Positions 50,473 through 58,544 of a DNA stretch of 64,000 bases are shown here, piece after piece. How positions within the stretch are numbered: the stretch's first letter is position 1; each line of letters starts with the position of its first letter. The DNA is from Acidiphilium sp. C61. GTDB taxonomy: Bacteria > Pseudomonadota > Alphaproteobacteria > Acetobacterales > Acetobacteraceae. Position numbers and translations under genes: made by a program. The notes beneath the pieces are model-generated. The model saw nothing but the letters and a program-made list of their open reading frames with translations, was not told the DNA's origin and did not search any database. The DNA is taken from NCBI RefSeq assembly GCF_902712915.1, contig NZ_CACTIA010000005.1, positions 2,516,501-2,580,500 of the forward strand, read 5' to 3'.

Positions 50473-51503
50473 CCGCCATGCTCAACGCCCACACATTGCC
50501 GATCATCTGGGGCTGCATCATGGCCTTCGTGATCTTCGCCTATGTCGTGCTCGACGGGTTCGATCTCGGCGTCGGCATCCTCTTCGCGGCCGAGCGCGGC
50601 CGCACCGAGCGGGACGTGATGGTGAATTCCATCGCCCCGGTCTGGGATGGCAACGAAACCTGGCTGGTGCTCGGCGGCTCCGGCCTCTACGGCGCCTTCC
50701 CCGAGGCCTACAGCGTGATCCTGCCGGCGGTCTACCCGCTGGTGATCGCCATGCTGATCGGCCTCATCCTGCGCGGCGTCGCCTTCGAGTTCCGCTTCCG
50801 CGCCCATACCGAGCAGCACCGGCTCAACTGGGATTACGGGTTCTGGTTCGGCTCGGTCCTCGCCGCCTTCTGCCAGGGGGCGATCCTCGGCGCCGTGCTG
50901 CACGGCACCAGGGTCGTCGGCGACCAGTTCGCCGGCGGGCCCTTCGCCTGGTTCTCCGCCTTCTCGGTGTTCACCGGCCTCGCGGTGGTCTGCGGCTACG
51001 CGCTGCTCGGCGCCGCCTGGCTGGTCTGGCGCACCGAAGGCGGGCTGCAACTGCGGATGCGCCACGAAACCGCCCGGCTCACGCTCGGCATGCTCGCCTG
51101 CATCCTCGCCGTCAGCATCTGGTCCCCGCTGCTCGACCATGCCTATGCCGTGCGCTGGTTCACCTGGCCGGGCCTCGCCGTCACCGGCCTCGCCCCGCTC
51201 GCGGTGATGGCGCTGGCCTTCGTGCTGTTCCGCGCCCTGCGCCGCGGCGCCGCCTCGCGTGACAACACCGCCTTCCTCTGCGCGCTCGGCCTGTTCCTGG
51301 TCAGCTTTCTCGGCCTCGGCTTCTCGCTGTTCCCGAACATCATCCCGCCCGGCGTGACCATCTGGCAGGCCGCATCCCCGGTCGGCTCGCAGGAATTCCT
51401 GCTGGCCGGTGCCGCGGTGATGCTCCCGGTCATCATCGCCTACAACGCCTTCGCCTACCGCGTCTTCCACGGCAAGGTCGACCACGCGGCCTTCGATCAC
51501 TGA
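50469..51503 (+). CDS. cydB: Cytochrome bd ubiquinol oxidase subunit II
   Basis: A 344-aa partner of CydA with eight or nine membrane helices. Landmarks are VLDGFDLGVGILF and VWDGNETWLVLGGSGLYGAFPEAY and FPNIIPPG (in parts). Start overlaps cydA by four bases. No small CydX-like subunit follows; a stem-loop closes the operon. Confidence 0.94.
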   Translation: MTAMLNAHTLPIIWGCIMAFVIFAYVVLDGFDLGVGILFAAERGRTERDVMVNSIAPVWDGNETWLVLGGSGLYGAFPEAYSVILPAVYPLVIAMLIGLILRGVAFEFRFRAHTEQHRLNWDYGFWFGSVLAAFCQGAILGAVLHGTRVVGDQFAGGPFAWFSAFSVFTGLAVVCGYALLGAAWLVWRTEGGLQLRMRHETARLTLGMLACILAVSIWSPLLDHAYAVRWFTWPGLAVTGLAPLAVMALAFVLFRALRRGAASRDNTAFLCALGLFLVSFLGLGFSLFPNIIPPGVTIWQAASPVGSQEFLLAGAAVMLPVIIAYNAFAYRVFHGKVDHAAFDH

Positions 51504-51510
51504 GCCCGAC

Positions 51511-51535
51511 GCCCGGCCCGCATGCAGGGCCGGGC
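51511..51535. terminator. Stem-loop after cydB
   Basis: GCCCGGCCC-gcatgca-GGGCCGGGC forms a 9-bp stem. There is no T run, so it may act as an mRNA 3' end or attenuator. Confidence 0.5.
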
Positions 51536-51626
51536 GCATGGCTGGACAGCATGGCCAAGCCGTGTTGATACAATGTTCCGCCGCGGCAGGACGCCGTGGC
51601 GCGGTCTTCGAGCGGAGGGTTGGACA

Positions 51627-52121
51627 ATGGCGGGTAGTGTGAACAAGGTGATTCTGGTCGGCAATCTCGGGCGCGATCCCGAAACGCGGACCACGCAATC
51701 CGGCATGAAGATCGTCAATCTCGCCGTGGCGACCTCGGAATCCTGGAACGACAAGGCGAGCGGCGAGCGCCAGGAGCGCACCGAGTGGCACCGCGTCGTC
51801 ATCATGAACGACCGGCTGGCGGATGTGGCGGAGCGTTATCTGCGCAAGGGCTCCAAGATCTATCTCGAAGGCAAGCTGCAGACCCGCAAATGGACCGACC
51901 AGGCGGGCCAGGAGAAATACACGACCGAGGTGATGCTCGGCCGGATCGGCGCCGAGCTGGTCCTGCTCGACCGTGCCGGCGCCGGCGGCGGCGACGACAT
52001 GCCGCGCCCGGCGCCGCGCGCCCCGGCCGCGTCCCCGGCCGCGCCCGCCGCCAGCCAATCGCGCGGCGGCGGCTGGGATTCCGGCCGCGCCAGCGATCTC
52101 GACGACGAGATTCCCTTCTGA
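51627..52121 (+). CDS. ssb: Single-stranded DNA-binding protein
   Basis: A 164-aa OB-fold protein: [17 protein letters not shown] and the core with EWHRVV, then a Pro/Ala/Gly-rich linker and the acidic C-terminal tip DLDDEIPF that recruits repair proteins. ATG 51627 with GGAGGG upstream. Followed at four bases by a fragment of the palindromic repeat family. Confidence 0.97.
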   Translation: MAGSVNKVILVGNLGRDPETRTTQSGMKIVNLAVATSESWNDKASGERQERTEWHRVVIMNDRLADVAERYLRKGSKIYLEGKLQTRKWTDQAGQEKYTTEVMLGRIGAELVLLDRAGAGGGDDMPRPAPRAPAASPAAPAASQSRGGGWDSGRASDLDDEIPF

Positions 52122-52124
52122 GCA

Positions 52125-52163
52125 GAGCATCATCCGCCCGGATGAAGCTCAGATAAAGCTCAG
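52125..52163. repeat. Remnant of the palindromic repeat family (copy I)
   Basis: AGAGCATCATCCGCCCGGATGAAGCTC resembles the left arm of hairpin 1 (landmark AGAGCATCATCCG) but the rest is lost or rearranged (AGATAAAGCTC twice-like). It lies between ssb and the convergent ABC gene. Confidence 0.45.
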
Positions 52164-52945
52164 ATCCCGGCACCACCCATGAACGTCTCTTCCAGCGCCC
52201 GGCGCAGGTCGCTCACATACCCATCGAGCCCGTTGCGGGCGCGTGGATGCGGCGTGCGGATCGCCACATCCCGCGCGATCCGCGCCGGGCTGCCGGCCAG
52301 CAGCACCACCCGCTCGGCGAGATAGGTCGCCTCGTCGAGATCATGCGTCACGAACAGGATCGTGGTGCCGGTCTCCCGCCAGATCCGCAGCAGCTCGTCC
52401 TGCAAGGCATGCCTGGTGATCGCATCAAGCGCGCTGAACGGCTCGTCCATCAGCAACAGGTCGGCCGAGACGGCGAGGGCGCGGGCAATGCCGACGCGCT
52501 GCCGCTGGCCGCCGGAAAGCTGCCCCGGCCAGCGCCCCGCCGCATCGAGCAGGCCGACGAGGTCGAGCGCCGCCTCCGCCCGCCGCCGCCGCGCCGCCGC
52601 GTCCAGCGCCAGCCCCTCCAGCCCGAACTCGACATTGCCGAGCACCCGCCGCCACGGCATCAGCCGCGCATCCTGAAACACCAGCGCCGCCGTCCTGCGG
52701 TCGGGCGCCGGGCGGGTCAGCAGCCGCACCTCGCCGCGCCGCGCCGCGGCCAGCCCCGCCACCACCCGCAACAGGGTGGACTTGCCGACGCCGGACGGCC
52801 CGACGATCGCGGTAAACCCGCCGCGCTTCAGGCTGAGATCGAGCCCTTCGAGCACGTTGCGCCCGGAGGCATCGCCCGGATGGCCGAAGGCGAGGCCGGT
52901 CAGCTCCACGATCATCTCCCCGGCACCGCTCATGCCCGCGTCCAC
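52160..52945 (-). CDS. ABC transporter ATPase, nitrate/sulfonate/taurine type
   Basis: A 261-aa cytosolic ATPase with Walker A GPSGVGKSTLLR, signature LSGGQRQRVGIARAL, Walker B LLLMDEPFSALD and switch His in FVTHDLDEA. It powers the permease encoded upstream; it overlaps that gene by 16 nt. The family (SsuB/TauB/NrtD-like) imports organosulfur, nitrate or similar anions; the substrate here is unknown. Confidence 0.92.
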   Translation of the reverse strand: MDAGMSGAGEMIVELTGLAFGHPGDASGRNVLEGLDLSLKRGGFTAIVGPSGVGKSTLLRVVAGLAAARRGEVRLLTRPAPDRRTAALVFQDARLMPWRRVLGNVEFGLEGLALDAAARRRRAEAALDLVGLLDAAGRWPGQLSGGQRQRVGIARALAVSADLLLMDEPFSALDAITRHALQDELLRIWRETGTTILFVTHDLDEATYLAERVVLLAGSPARIARDVAIRTPHPRARNGLDGYVSDLRRALEETFMGGAGI

Positions 52946-53694
52946 GCCAGAAACCGCCGCGTCACCCGCTCGAACATCAGGTCGGTCATGCCGTAGAGCA
53001 GCGCGATCGTCAGCATGTAGAGCACCAGGACATTGGTCGCGAGCACCCCGGCCGCCTCGTTCATCCGCTGCCCGATCCCCGGAATCCCGAACAGCTCCGC
53101 CGCCACCACCGCCATCCAGCCCTGGCCGAGCCCCGAGCGCACGCCCGAAAGCATCCCCGGCAGCGCCGCCGGCAGGATCACCTTGCCGAGCCGGCGGGCG
53201 AACCCGCCCTGGCCGAACGCCGCGGCGAGTTCCACCAGCCCCTCATCGACCGCCTCGACCGCCGACCACGTCGCGAAATAGTTCAGCCAGAACACGCCGA
53301 CGCCGATGATGAACGCCGCCGCCGCCTGGCTGGGGCCGAACCAGATCAGCGTGAAGGGAATCCACGCCAGCGGCGGAATCGGCCGCAGCAGCCGCGCGAT
53401 CCAGGCTTGCACGGCGGCGAAGCGCGGCAGCAGCGCCACCGCCGCCCCGGCGACGATGCCGAGCAGGCTGCCGAGGCAGACGCCGATCAGGTAATGCCCG
53501 AGACTCTCGCCGATCGCGGTGAACCAGCTGCCATTGCGGATCTCGCCGATCAGCGCCTGCGGAATCGCACTCGGCGCCGGCACCAGGCTCGCCGGCAGCA
53601 CCCCGCTGCGCACCGCCGCCTCCCAGGCGCCGATAAAAACCGCGAGCCCCGCCGCCGAGAGCAGCGCCGGCCGGCGTGGCGTGCCCGGCCTCAT
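52930..53694 (-). CDS. ABC transporter permease, SsuC/TauC type
   Basis: A 254-aa membrane protein with about six helices and the EAA-like loop (ELAAAFGQGGFARRLGKVILPAALPGMLSG, landmark AAFGQGGF and LPAALPG). It forms the channel with the neighbouring ATPase. Overlaps the solute-binding gene by four bases. Confidence 0.92.
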   Translation of the reverse strand: MRPGTPRRPALLSAAGLAVFIGAWEAAVRSGVLPASLVPAPSAIPQALIGEIRNGSWFTAIGESLGHYLIGVCLGSLLGIVAGAAVALLPRFAAVQAWIARLLRPIPPLAWIPFTLIWFGPSQAAAAFIIGVGVFWLNYFATWSAVEAVDEGLVELAAAFGQGGFARRLGKVILPAALPGMLSGVRSGLGQGWMAVVAAELFGIPGIGQRMNEAAGVLATNVLVLYMLTIALLYGMTDLMFERVTRRFLAWTRA

Positions 53695-54743
53695 CCGGCC
53701 GATTTCACCGCATGCAGGTAGAACGAGGTGTCGAACATCGCCCCCACATCCGCGACCTTCCCGATATGGTCGATCTTCGCCTGATAGGTGTTGAGCTTTT
53801 CGGTCGCCGCGATGATCCGGCGCGGATCGGCGACCGGGTTGAGCGAGGGCGATTGCACCGCCTGCAGCAGCGTCGCCTCCGGGATCAGCCCCTTGCCGAG
53901 CGTCTTCGCGAGATCGGCGGCGGCGCGATGCGGATGCGCGCGCAGGAAATGCGTCGCCCGCACATGCAGATCGACCATGGTCTGCACCGCCGCCGGGTTG
54001 TCATGCGCGAGGCGGGATGTCACCGCGAGCACAGCGCCTGGCTGGCCAGGGAACATCGTATCGCCGCGCACGAGGATGCGCGCCCCCTTGTCGCGCTCCT
54101 GCACGATGGTCAGGGTCGGCTCCAGCGTCGATGCGGCGTCGAGCGATCCCGAGAGCAGCGCCTGCTGCAACGCGCTGGCGCCGAACCCCATCACCTCGAC
54201 CGTATCCTGCGGCACATGCGCCACCTCGTCGAGCCAGTAGCGCAGCACCGTATCCGGCACCGAGCCGCGCGGCAGGCTGCCGATCCGCGCCTTGCGCCCG
54301 GTCGCCTTGCGGAAGGCGGCGAAGGCGGCGGCGGGGGAGGCTGCGTGCGGCCACATCCCGGCGAGCTTGCCGCGCCCGAGCAGGGCGATCTGCCCCTCGC
54401 CATTCGCCGCGACGATCCGCAGATCGACGCCATGCGCCTGGGCGACCATCGCCGGGCCGATCCCGATATAGGCGACGTCGAACCGGCCGGAGGCGAGCGC
54501 CTGCACCATTGCCGGGCCCGAGGAAAAACTGGTGCCGTGCAGCGCGAGCCCCGCCTGCCGCGCCCAGCCCTCGGCCTCGATGACAAAGAGCTGCGCCATC
54601 GGCAGGATCGGGATATAGGCGACGCGGAGCGCCGTCGTCCCTGCCGCCCGCGCCGTCCGCGCGCCCCCTGCGGCCGCCGCGAGCGCCGCGGCCCCCGCCA
54701 TCATCTGGCGTCGTGATGTCAAAACTCTGTCTGTCTGCGGCAT
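53691..54743 (-). CDS. ABC transporter solute-binding protein, SsuA/NrtA-like
   Basis: A 350-aa exported protein. The signal has a twin-Arg-like start (TSRRQMMAGAAALAAAAGG), so Tat export is possible. The mature part begins LRVAYIPILPMAQLFVIEAEG and contains GRFDVAYIGIGPA, typical of the nitrate/sulfonate/bicarbonate-binding family. ATG 54743 is chosen; an upstream frame to 54896 would read through tandem 27-bp repeats. Nothing in the sequence fixes the ligand. Confidence 0.88.
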   Translation of the reverse strand: MPQTDRVLTSRRQMMAGAAALAAAAGGARTARAAGTTALRVAYIPILPMAQLFVIEAEGWARQAGLALHGTSFSSGPAMVQALASGRFDVAYIGIGPAMVAQAHGVDLRIVAANGEGQIALLGRGKLAGMWPHAASPAAAFAAFRKATGRKARIGSLPRGSVPDTVLRYWLDEVAHVPQDTVEVMGFGASALQQALLSGSLDAASTLEPTLTIVQERDKGARILVRGDTMFPGQPGAVLAVTSRLAHDNPAAVQTMVDLHVRATHFLRAHPHRAAADLAKTLGKGLIPEATLLQAVQSPSLNPVADPRRIIAATEKLNTYQAKIDHIGKVADVGAMFDTSFYLHAVKSAG

Positions 54744-54858
54744 CTTGCTATCCCGGAACTGGCGAACCCGCCGCCGGCGCGGCGCGCGGGCGGGCAACGT
54801 AACAGCAGACGGTCCCGCTTCACAATCGCCGCGTCCGCGCACGGTGCCGTGCGCCTGT

Positions 54859-54920
54859 GTCCCGCGCATCAGCGCGTATTTTCGCGTCCCGCGCATCAGC
54901 GTTTATTTTGTATCCCGCGC
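54859..54920. repeat. 27-bp direct tandem repeat before the ABC importer
   Basis: GTCCCGCGCATCAGCG followed by an AT-rich tail occurs at 54859 and 54886, with a partial third copy from 54913. It is directly next to repeat copy J and upstream of the importer operon. It may carry promoter or binding-site elements. Confidence 0.7.
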
Positions 54921-54923
54921 TCT

Positions 54924-55027
54924 AGAGCATCATCCGATCAGATGGAATCATCTGATCGAATAAAGATGCTCGACTTATCAATATGCTAGAGCACTACATC
55001 CGATCCAATCGGATCGGAAAGTGCTCT
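54924..55027 (+). repeat. Mosaic palindromic repeat, copy J
   Basis: Full copy: hairpin 1 (54924-54972), linker, hairpin 2 (54988-55027) with a CCGATCC-AATC-GGATCGG-like core. Both ends carry TAGAGC/GCTCTA. Its right edge includes the TAG stop of nsrR. Confidence 0.92.
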
Positions 55028-55472
55028 AGCGCGGGGGCGGCGGAGCAATCCCCAGCCGCGCCAGCAGCCTTGCATCCCCGGGTGTGACGACATCCGCCAG
55101 CGTATAGCGGTCGAACACCGCGAGCAGTGCCGCCTGCGCCTCGTTCATCACCCCGTGCAACCCGCAACAGCCGCCGATCGCGCAGGCCCCGCCCTCCTGG
55201 CAGGTCACCAGCGCGAGGCTCGGCTCCATCGCCCGCACCACCTCGCCGAGCCCGATCCGCTCTGCCGGCCGCGCGAGCCGCATTCCGCCATTGCGGCCGC
55301 GAATGGTCTCGACCAGCCCTTTCTGGCCGAGCGCGTGCGCCACCTTGGTCAGATGGTTCTCCGAAATCCCGTAGGCGGAAGCCACTTCCGGGATCGACGC
55401 ATGATCGTCCGGCCGCAACGCGAGGAAAATCAGCGCCCGCAGGCCGTAATCGGTGAACATTGTGAGATGCAT
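55026..55472 (-). CDS. nsrR: Rrf2-family nitric-oxide-sensing repressor NsrR
   Basis: A 148-aa winged-helix repressor with the three [Fe-S] cysteines at C91, C97 and C102 (CQEGGACAIGGC), nearly the NsrR spacing. DYGLRALIFLAL and ISENHLTKVAHALG are typical. Neighbours hcr and hcp are classical NsrR targets, which supports this over IscR or RirA. The TAG stop is in the edge of repeat J. Start is 32 nt from the hcr stop, so the genes are probably co-transcribed. Confidence 0.88.
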   Translation of the reverse strand: MHLTMFTDYGLRALIFLALRPDDHASIPEVASAYGISENHLTKVAHALGQKGLVETIRGRNGGMRLARPAERIGLGEVVRAMEPSLALVTCQEGGACAIGGCCGLHGVMNEAQAALLAVFDRYTLADVVTPGDARLLARLGIAPPPPR

Positions 55473-55503
55473 TCACCACCCCTAACGCCGCCGCCGCGCC
55501 GGA

Positions 55504-56514
55504 TCAACGAAATTGCATTTCCTCGGCGTGGATCTGCGCCGCCGGCACGCCATGACGTCGCGCCGTCGCGACCACCGCCTCGACCAGACGCGGCGGGCCG
55601 CAGACATAGACATCCGGCTTGTTCGCGGCTGTTGCGAGGAATCTGTCGAGCGCCTCGGCCGCGGTGCCGACGAACCCCGCCCAGTCGCCCTCCGGATGCC
55701 AGATCGCGGTGGTCACCGCGAGGGCGGGCAGCTGTGTGGCGAGATCGGCGATCTCCGCGGTCGCGAACAATTCCGCCTCGCGATTGGCGCCGAACATCAG
55801 GTGCGTCTCCTGCATGTCCTGGAAGTCGGCGAGATGGCGCAGCATCGAGAGCAGCGGCGCGAGGCCGCAGCCTCCGCCCACGAGGCAGCGCGGCCGCGGG
55901 CTCGTGTCGTCGAGGGTGAACCGCCCGAGCGGGCCGCGCAGCGAGAGCGCATCGCCCGGCTTCGCCCCGGCGCCGAGCCAGGTCGAGAACGCCCCGCCCG
56001 GCACGAGCCGGATCAGGAACTCCATCCGCCCGTCCCAGTTCGGCAGGTTGGCCAGCGAATAGGCGCGGCGGATCCCGGCGCCCGGAATCGCCACCTCCAT
56101 GTATTGGCCCGGCACGAAATCAGCGGCCTCGCCGTATTCGGCGTCCGGCAGCAGGCGCAGGACGAGCGAAACGGCGCTCGCCCCCGCCGGCGCGATCCGC
56201 TCGATCACCGCCTCGCGCGTCGGCGCGCGGTGCCGCAGGATCGCCGACTCGGCATAAGGCAACGCCACCGTCATGTCGGAGGTCGGGCGGCACTGGCAGA
56301 GCAGCACGTCGCGGGTCATCGTCTCGCCAGGCTGCCCGCCGGCATCGTGGTCGCCGCTGGCGATTTCGGCGCGGCACAGGCCGCAACTGCCCTCATGGCA
56401 CATCGAGGGCAGGAACAGCCCGGCTGCCTCGGCGGCGGCGAGCACGGTCTCGCCCGGCGGGCAGATGACGCCGAGGCGTGCCCCGTCGCGCGTGAAAAGG
56501 GTGATGTCGCTCAT
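55504..56514 (-). CDS. hcr: NADH oxidoreductase of the hybrid cluster protein (Hcr-like)
   Basis: A 336-aa flavoprotein: an N-terminal [2Fe-2S] ferredoxin domain (CHEGSCGLCRAE with a later CQC), then FAD binding (RRAYSLANLP) and NADH binding (VGGGCGLAPLLSML, VYVCGPPRLVE). Order differs from E. coli Hcr, which has the ferredoxin domain at the C terminus; this resembles the phenol-hydroxylase-reductase type. Its place beside hcp and nsrR makes electron supply to Hcp likely. Upstream lie GGATGC repeats in tandem (three) and repeat K. Confidence 0.82.
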   Translation of the reverse strand: MSDITLFTRDGARLGVICPPGETVLAAAEAAGLFLPSMCHEGSCGLCRAEIASGDHDAGGQPGETMTRDVLLCQCRPTSDMTVALPYAESAILRHRAPTREAVIERIAPAGASAVSLVLRLLPDAEYGEAADFVPGQYMEVAIPGAGIRRAYSLANLPNWDGRMEFLIRLVPGGAFSTWLGAGAKPGDALSLRGPLGRFTLDDTSPRPRCLVGGGCGLAPLLSMLRHLADFQDMQETHLMFGANREAELFATAEIADLATQLPALAVTTAIWHPEGDWAGFVGTAAEALDRFLATAANKPDVYVCGPPRLVEAVVATARRHGVPAAQIHAEEMQFR

Positions 56515-56615
56515 TGTTCGGTTCCTGGCGGTTCCTGGGGGTCGATCCCCGGTTCGGATGCGGATGCGGATGCGGGGGCCGGGGCGGCGCGTGGCCGTCC
56601 CGGCTTGTGATCGTT

Positions 56616-56719
56616 AGAGCACTTTCCGATCCTTCCGGATCGGATGTAGTGCTCTATCTTTTTGACAAATAGAGCATCTTTATCCGATCAGATGATTCTA
56701 TCTGATCGGATGATGCTCT
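56616..56719 (-). repeat. Mosaic palindromic repeat, copy K
   Basis: Reverse-orientation full copy between hcp and hcr: hairpin 2 (56616-56655), linker ATCTTTTTGACAAAT, hairpin 1 (56671-56719). It begins TAGAGC, ends GCTCTA; the TAG stop of hcp is in its edge. It could set different transcript levels for hcp and hcr. Confidence 0.92.
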
Positions 56720-58391
56720 AGGCCGCCGCCTTCGGCGCGAGTGCGTCGGCGATGTCGGCCTCGGCCGAGGTGATCGGCCGCACCCCGAAGCGGTTGACCA
56801 GGATGTCGAGCAGCGCCGGCGTCAGGAAGCCCGGCAGCGTCGGCCCAAGCCGGACATTGCGCACCCCGAGTGCCAGCAGCGTCAGGAACACCGCCGCCGC
56901 CTTCTGCTCGAACCACGAAATCACCAGCGACAGCGGCAACTCGTTCACCCCGCAGCCAAAGGCCCCGGCCAGCGCCTGGGCGATCACCAGCGCCGAATAG
57001 GCGTCGTTGCACTGGCCGATATCGAGCAGCCGCGGCAGCCCGCCGATCGTGCCGAATTCGTGCGTGTTGAAGCGGTACTTGCCGCAGCCCAGCGTCAGCA
57101 CCACCGTGTCGCACGGCGCCTGCTCGGCGAACTCGGTATAGTAGTTGCGGCCGGGGGCAGCGCCGTCGCAGCCGCCGATCAGGAAGAAATGCCGGATCGC
57201 GCCGGATTTCACCGCGCCGATCACCTGCTCCGCCGCCCCCAGCACGGCCTCGCGCCCGAAGCCGGTGGTCACCGTCCGCTCCGGCCCGGTGCGGCTGAAC
57301 CCCGGCAGCGCCTTCGCCGCCTGCACCACCGGCGCGAAATCGCCATCGGCGATGTGCCGCAGCCCCGGCCAGCCCACCGGCCCGGCGGTGAAGATGCGGT
57401 TGCGATAGAGCGGCTGCGGCTCGATCAGGCAGTTCGATGTCATCACGATCGGGCCGGGGAAGGCGGCGAACTCGGCCTGCTGGTTCTGCCAGGCGGTGCC
57501 GTAATTGCCGGCGAGATGCGGATAGGCGTGCAGCTTCGGATAGCCATGCGCCGGCAGCATCTCGCCATGGGTATAGACGTTGATGCCGGTCCCCTTCGTC
57601 GCTTCCAGGATCGCGTGCAGGTCGCGCAGATCATGCCCCGACACCAGGATCGCCTTGCCCTCGACCGGCGTGATCCGCACCGGCGTCGGCACCGGCGTGC
57701 CATAGGTGCCGGTATTCGCCGCATCCAGCGCTTCCATCACGATGAAATTGACGCGCCCGAGCGCCAGCGCCTCCTCCAGCATCGCCTCGAGATCGACCGG
57801 ATCGCCGGCGAGCAGGTCGAGCACCCGCGCCACCCCCTCGGCGATCGCCGTGCGGGTCTCGCCCAGCACCTCGGCATGATGGGCATAGGCGGCAACCCCC
57901 TTGAGGCCATAGAGCAGCAGGGCGCGCATGCCGATCACGTCCTCGCCCGCCGCTTCGGCGCCGGCGCGCACGCTGGCGACATGCGCCTGCGCCAGCAGCC
58001 CCACCAGCGAATCGGCGGGCACGAACGACGCCGGCCCGCCCGGCACCTCCGGCGCCTGCCCGGCCGCGCGCGCCGCCGCCGCATGGGCGTCGCGCAGCCG
58101 GTCGCGCAATTGCGCCGCCCGCGCGATCATCTCGACGAAGCGGGTCCGGTTGAAATTCACATTGGTCAGCGTGGTGAACAGCGCATACAGCACGAAACTG
58201 TCCGCCGCCTCGTCCCGCTGCCCGAACGCCTGCAACCGCGTCAGATACTGGCCGATGCCCTTGAGCTGATGGATCAGCACATCCTGAAGGTCGGCCGTCG
58301 CCTCGTCCTTGCCGCACACGCCCTTCGCCCCGCCGCAGCCGGCGGCCCCGGTCTCGGAGTGCATCGTCTGTTCGCACTGAAAGCAAAACAT
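56718..58391 (-). CDS. hcp: Hybrid cluster protein (hydroxylamine/NO reductase)
   Basis: A 557-aa cytosolic protein that reduces NO or hydroxylamine during nitrosative stress. The N-terminal cysteine pattern C3-X2-C6-X12-C19-X6-C26 is the facultative-anaerobe ([2Fe-2S]) type. Hybrid-cluster ligands are visible in [17 protein letters not shown] and TSNCLI. In this window it is co-directional with hcr and nsrR. Its upstream region has an FNR/DNR-type box and an NsrR-like palindrome. Confidence 0.95.
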   Translation of the reverse strand: MFCFQCEQTMHSETGAAGCGGAKGVCGKDEATADLQDVLIHQLKGIGQYLTRLQAFGQRDEAADSFVLYALFTTLTNVNFNRTRFVEMIARAAQLRDRLRDAHAAAARAAGQAPEVPGGPASFVPADSLVGLLAQAHVASVRAGAEAAGEDVIGMRALLLYGLKGVAAYAHHAEVLGETRTAIAEGVARVLDLLAGDPVDLEAMLEEALALGRVNFIVMEALDAANTGTYGTPVPTPVRITPVEGKAILVSGHDLRDLHAILEATKGTGINVYTHGEMLPAHGYPKLHAYPHLAGNYGTAWQNQQAEFAAFPGPIVMTSNCLIEPQPLYRNRIFTAGPVGWPGLRHIADGDFAPVVQAAKALPGFSRTGPERTVTTGFGREAVLGAAEQVIGAVKSGAIRHFFLIGGCDGAAPGRNYYTEFAEQAPCDTVVLTLGCGKYRFNTHEFGTIGGLPRLLDIGQCNDAYSALVIAQALAGAFGCGVNELPLSLVISWFEQKAAAVFLTLLALGVRNVRLGPTLPGFLTPALLDILVNRFGVRPITSAEADIADALAPKAAA

Positions 58392-58454
58392 GAAATCCGG
58401 TTCCCTTCGCTGGTGATCCTCCCGGGCGGGGCCGTGCGGCCGGCGCCAAAAGGC

Positions 58455-58467
58455 TCATTTCAAATGA
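58455..58467 (-). promoter_or_regulatory. NsrR-like palindrome upstream of hcp
   Basis: TCATTT-c-AAATGA is a perfect 6+6 bp inverted repeat; it matches the inner core (yATTT-n-AAATr) of the NsrR site. It is about 64-76 nt before the hcp start, where it would overlap the -10 if the FNR box is at -41.5. Confidence 0.55.
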
Positions 58468-58488
58468 CTGTTAAAATCCGCCCCTGCC

Positions 58489-58502
58489 TTGATCTGGATC
58501 AC
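58489..58502 (-). promoter_or_regulatory. FNR/DNR-type box upstream of hcp
   Basis: TTGAT-ctgg-ATCAC matches TTGAT-N4-ATCAA at nine of ten positions. It is 98-111 nt before hcp and 35 nt from the NsrR-like palindrome. Confidence 0.65.
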
Positions 58503-58544
58503 GCGGGCGCATGATCAGGTCGCCTGCATCACGCGGGCGCGCGA

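Noticed and set aside
51504..51626. LexA box before ssb
   Set aside because: GTTC at 51575 is followed after seven bases by GCAG, not GTTC; half a site only.
51504..51626. Small CydX-like subunit after cydB
   Set aside because: No short frame with a hydrophobic helix and ribosome site occurs before ssb.
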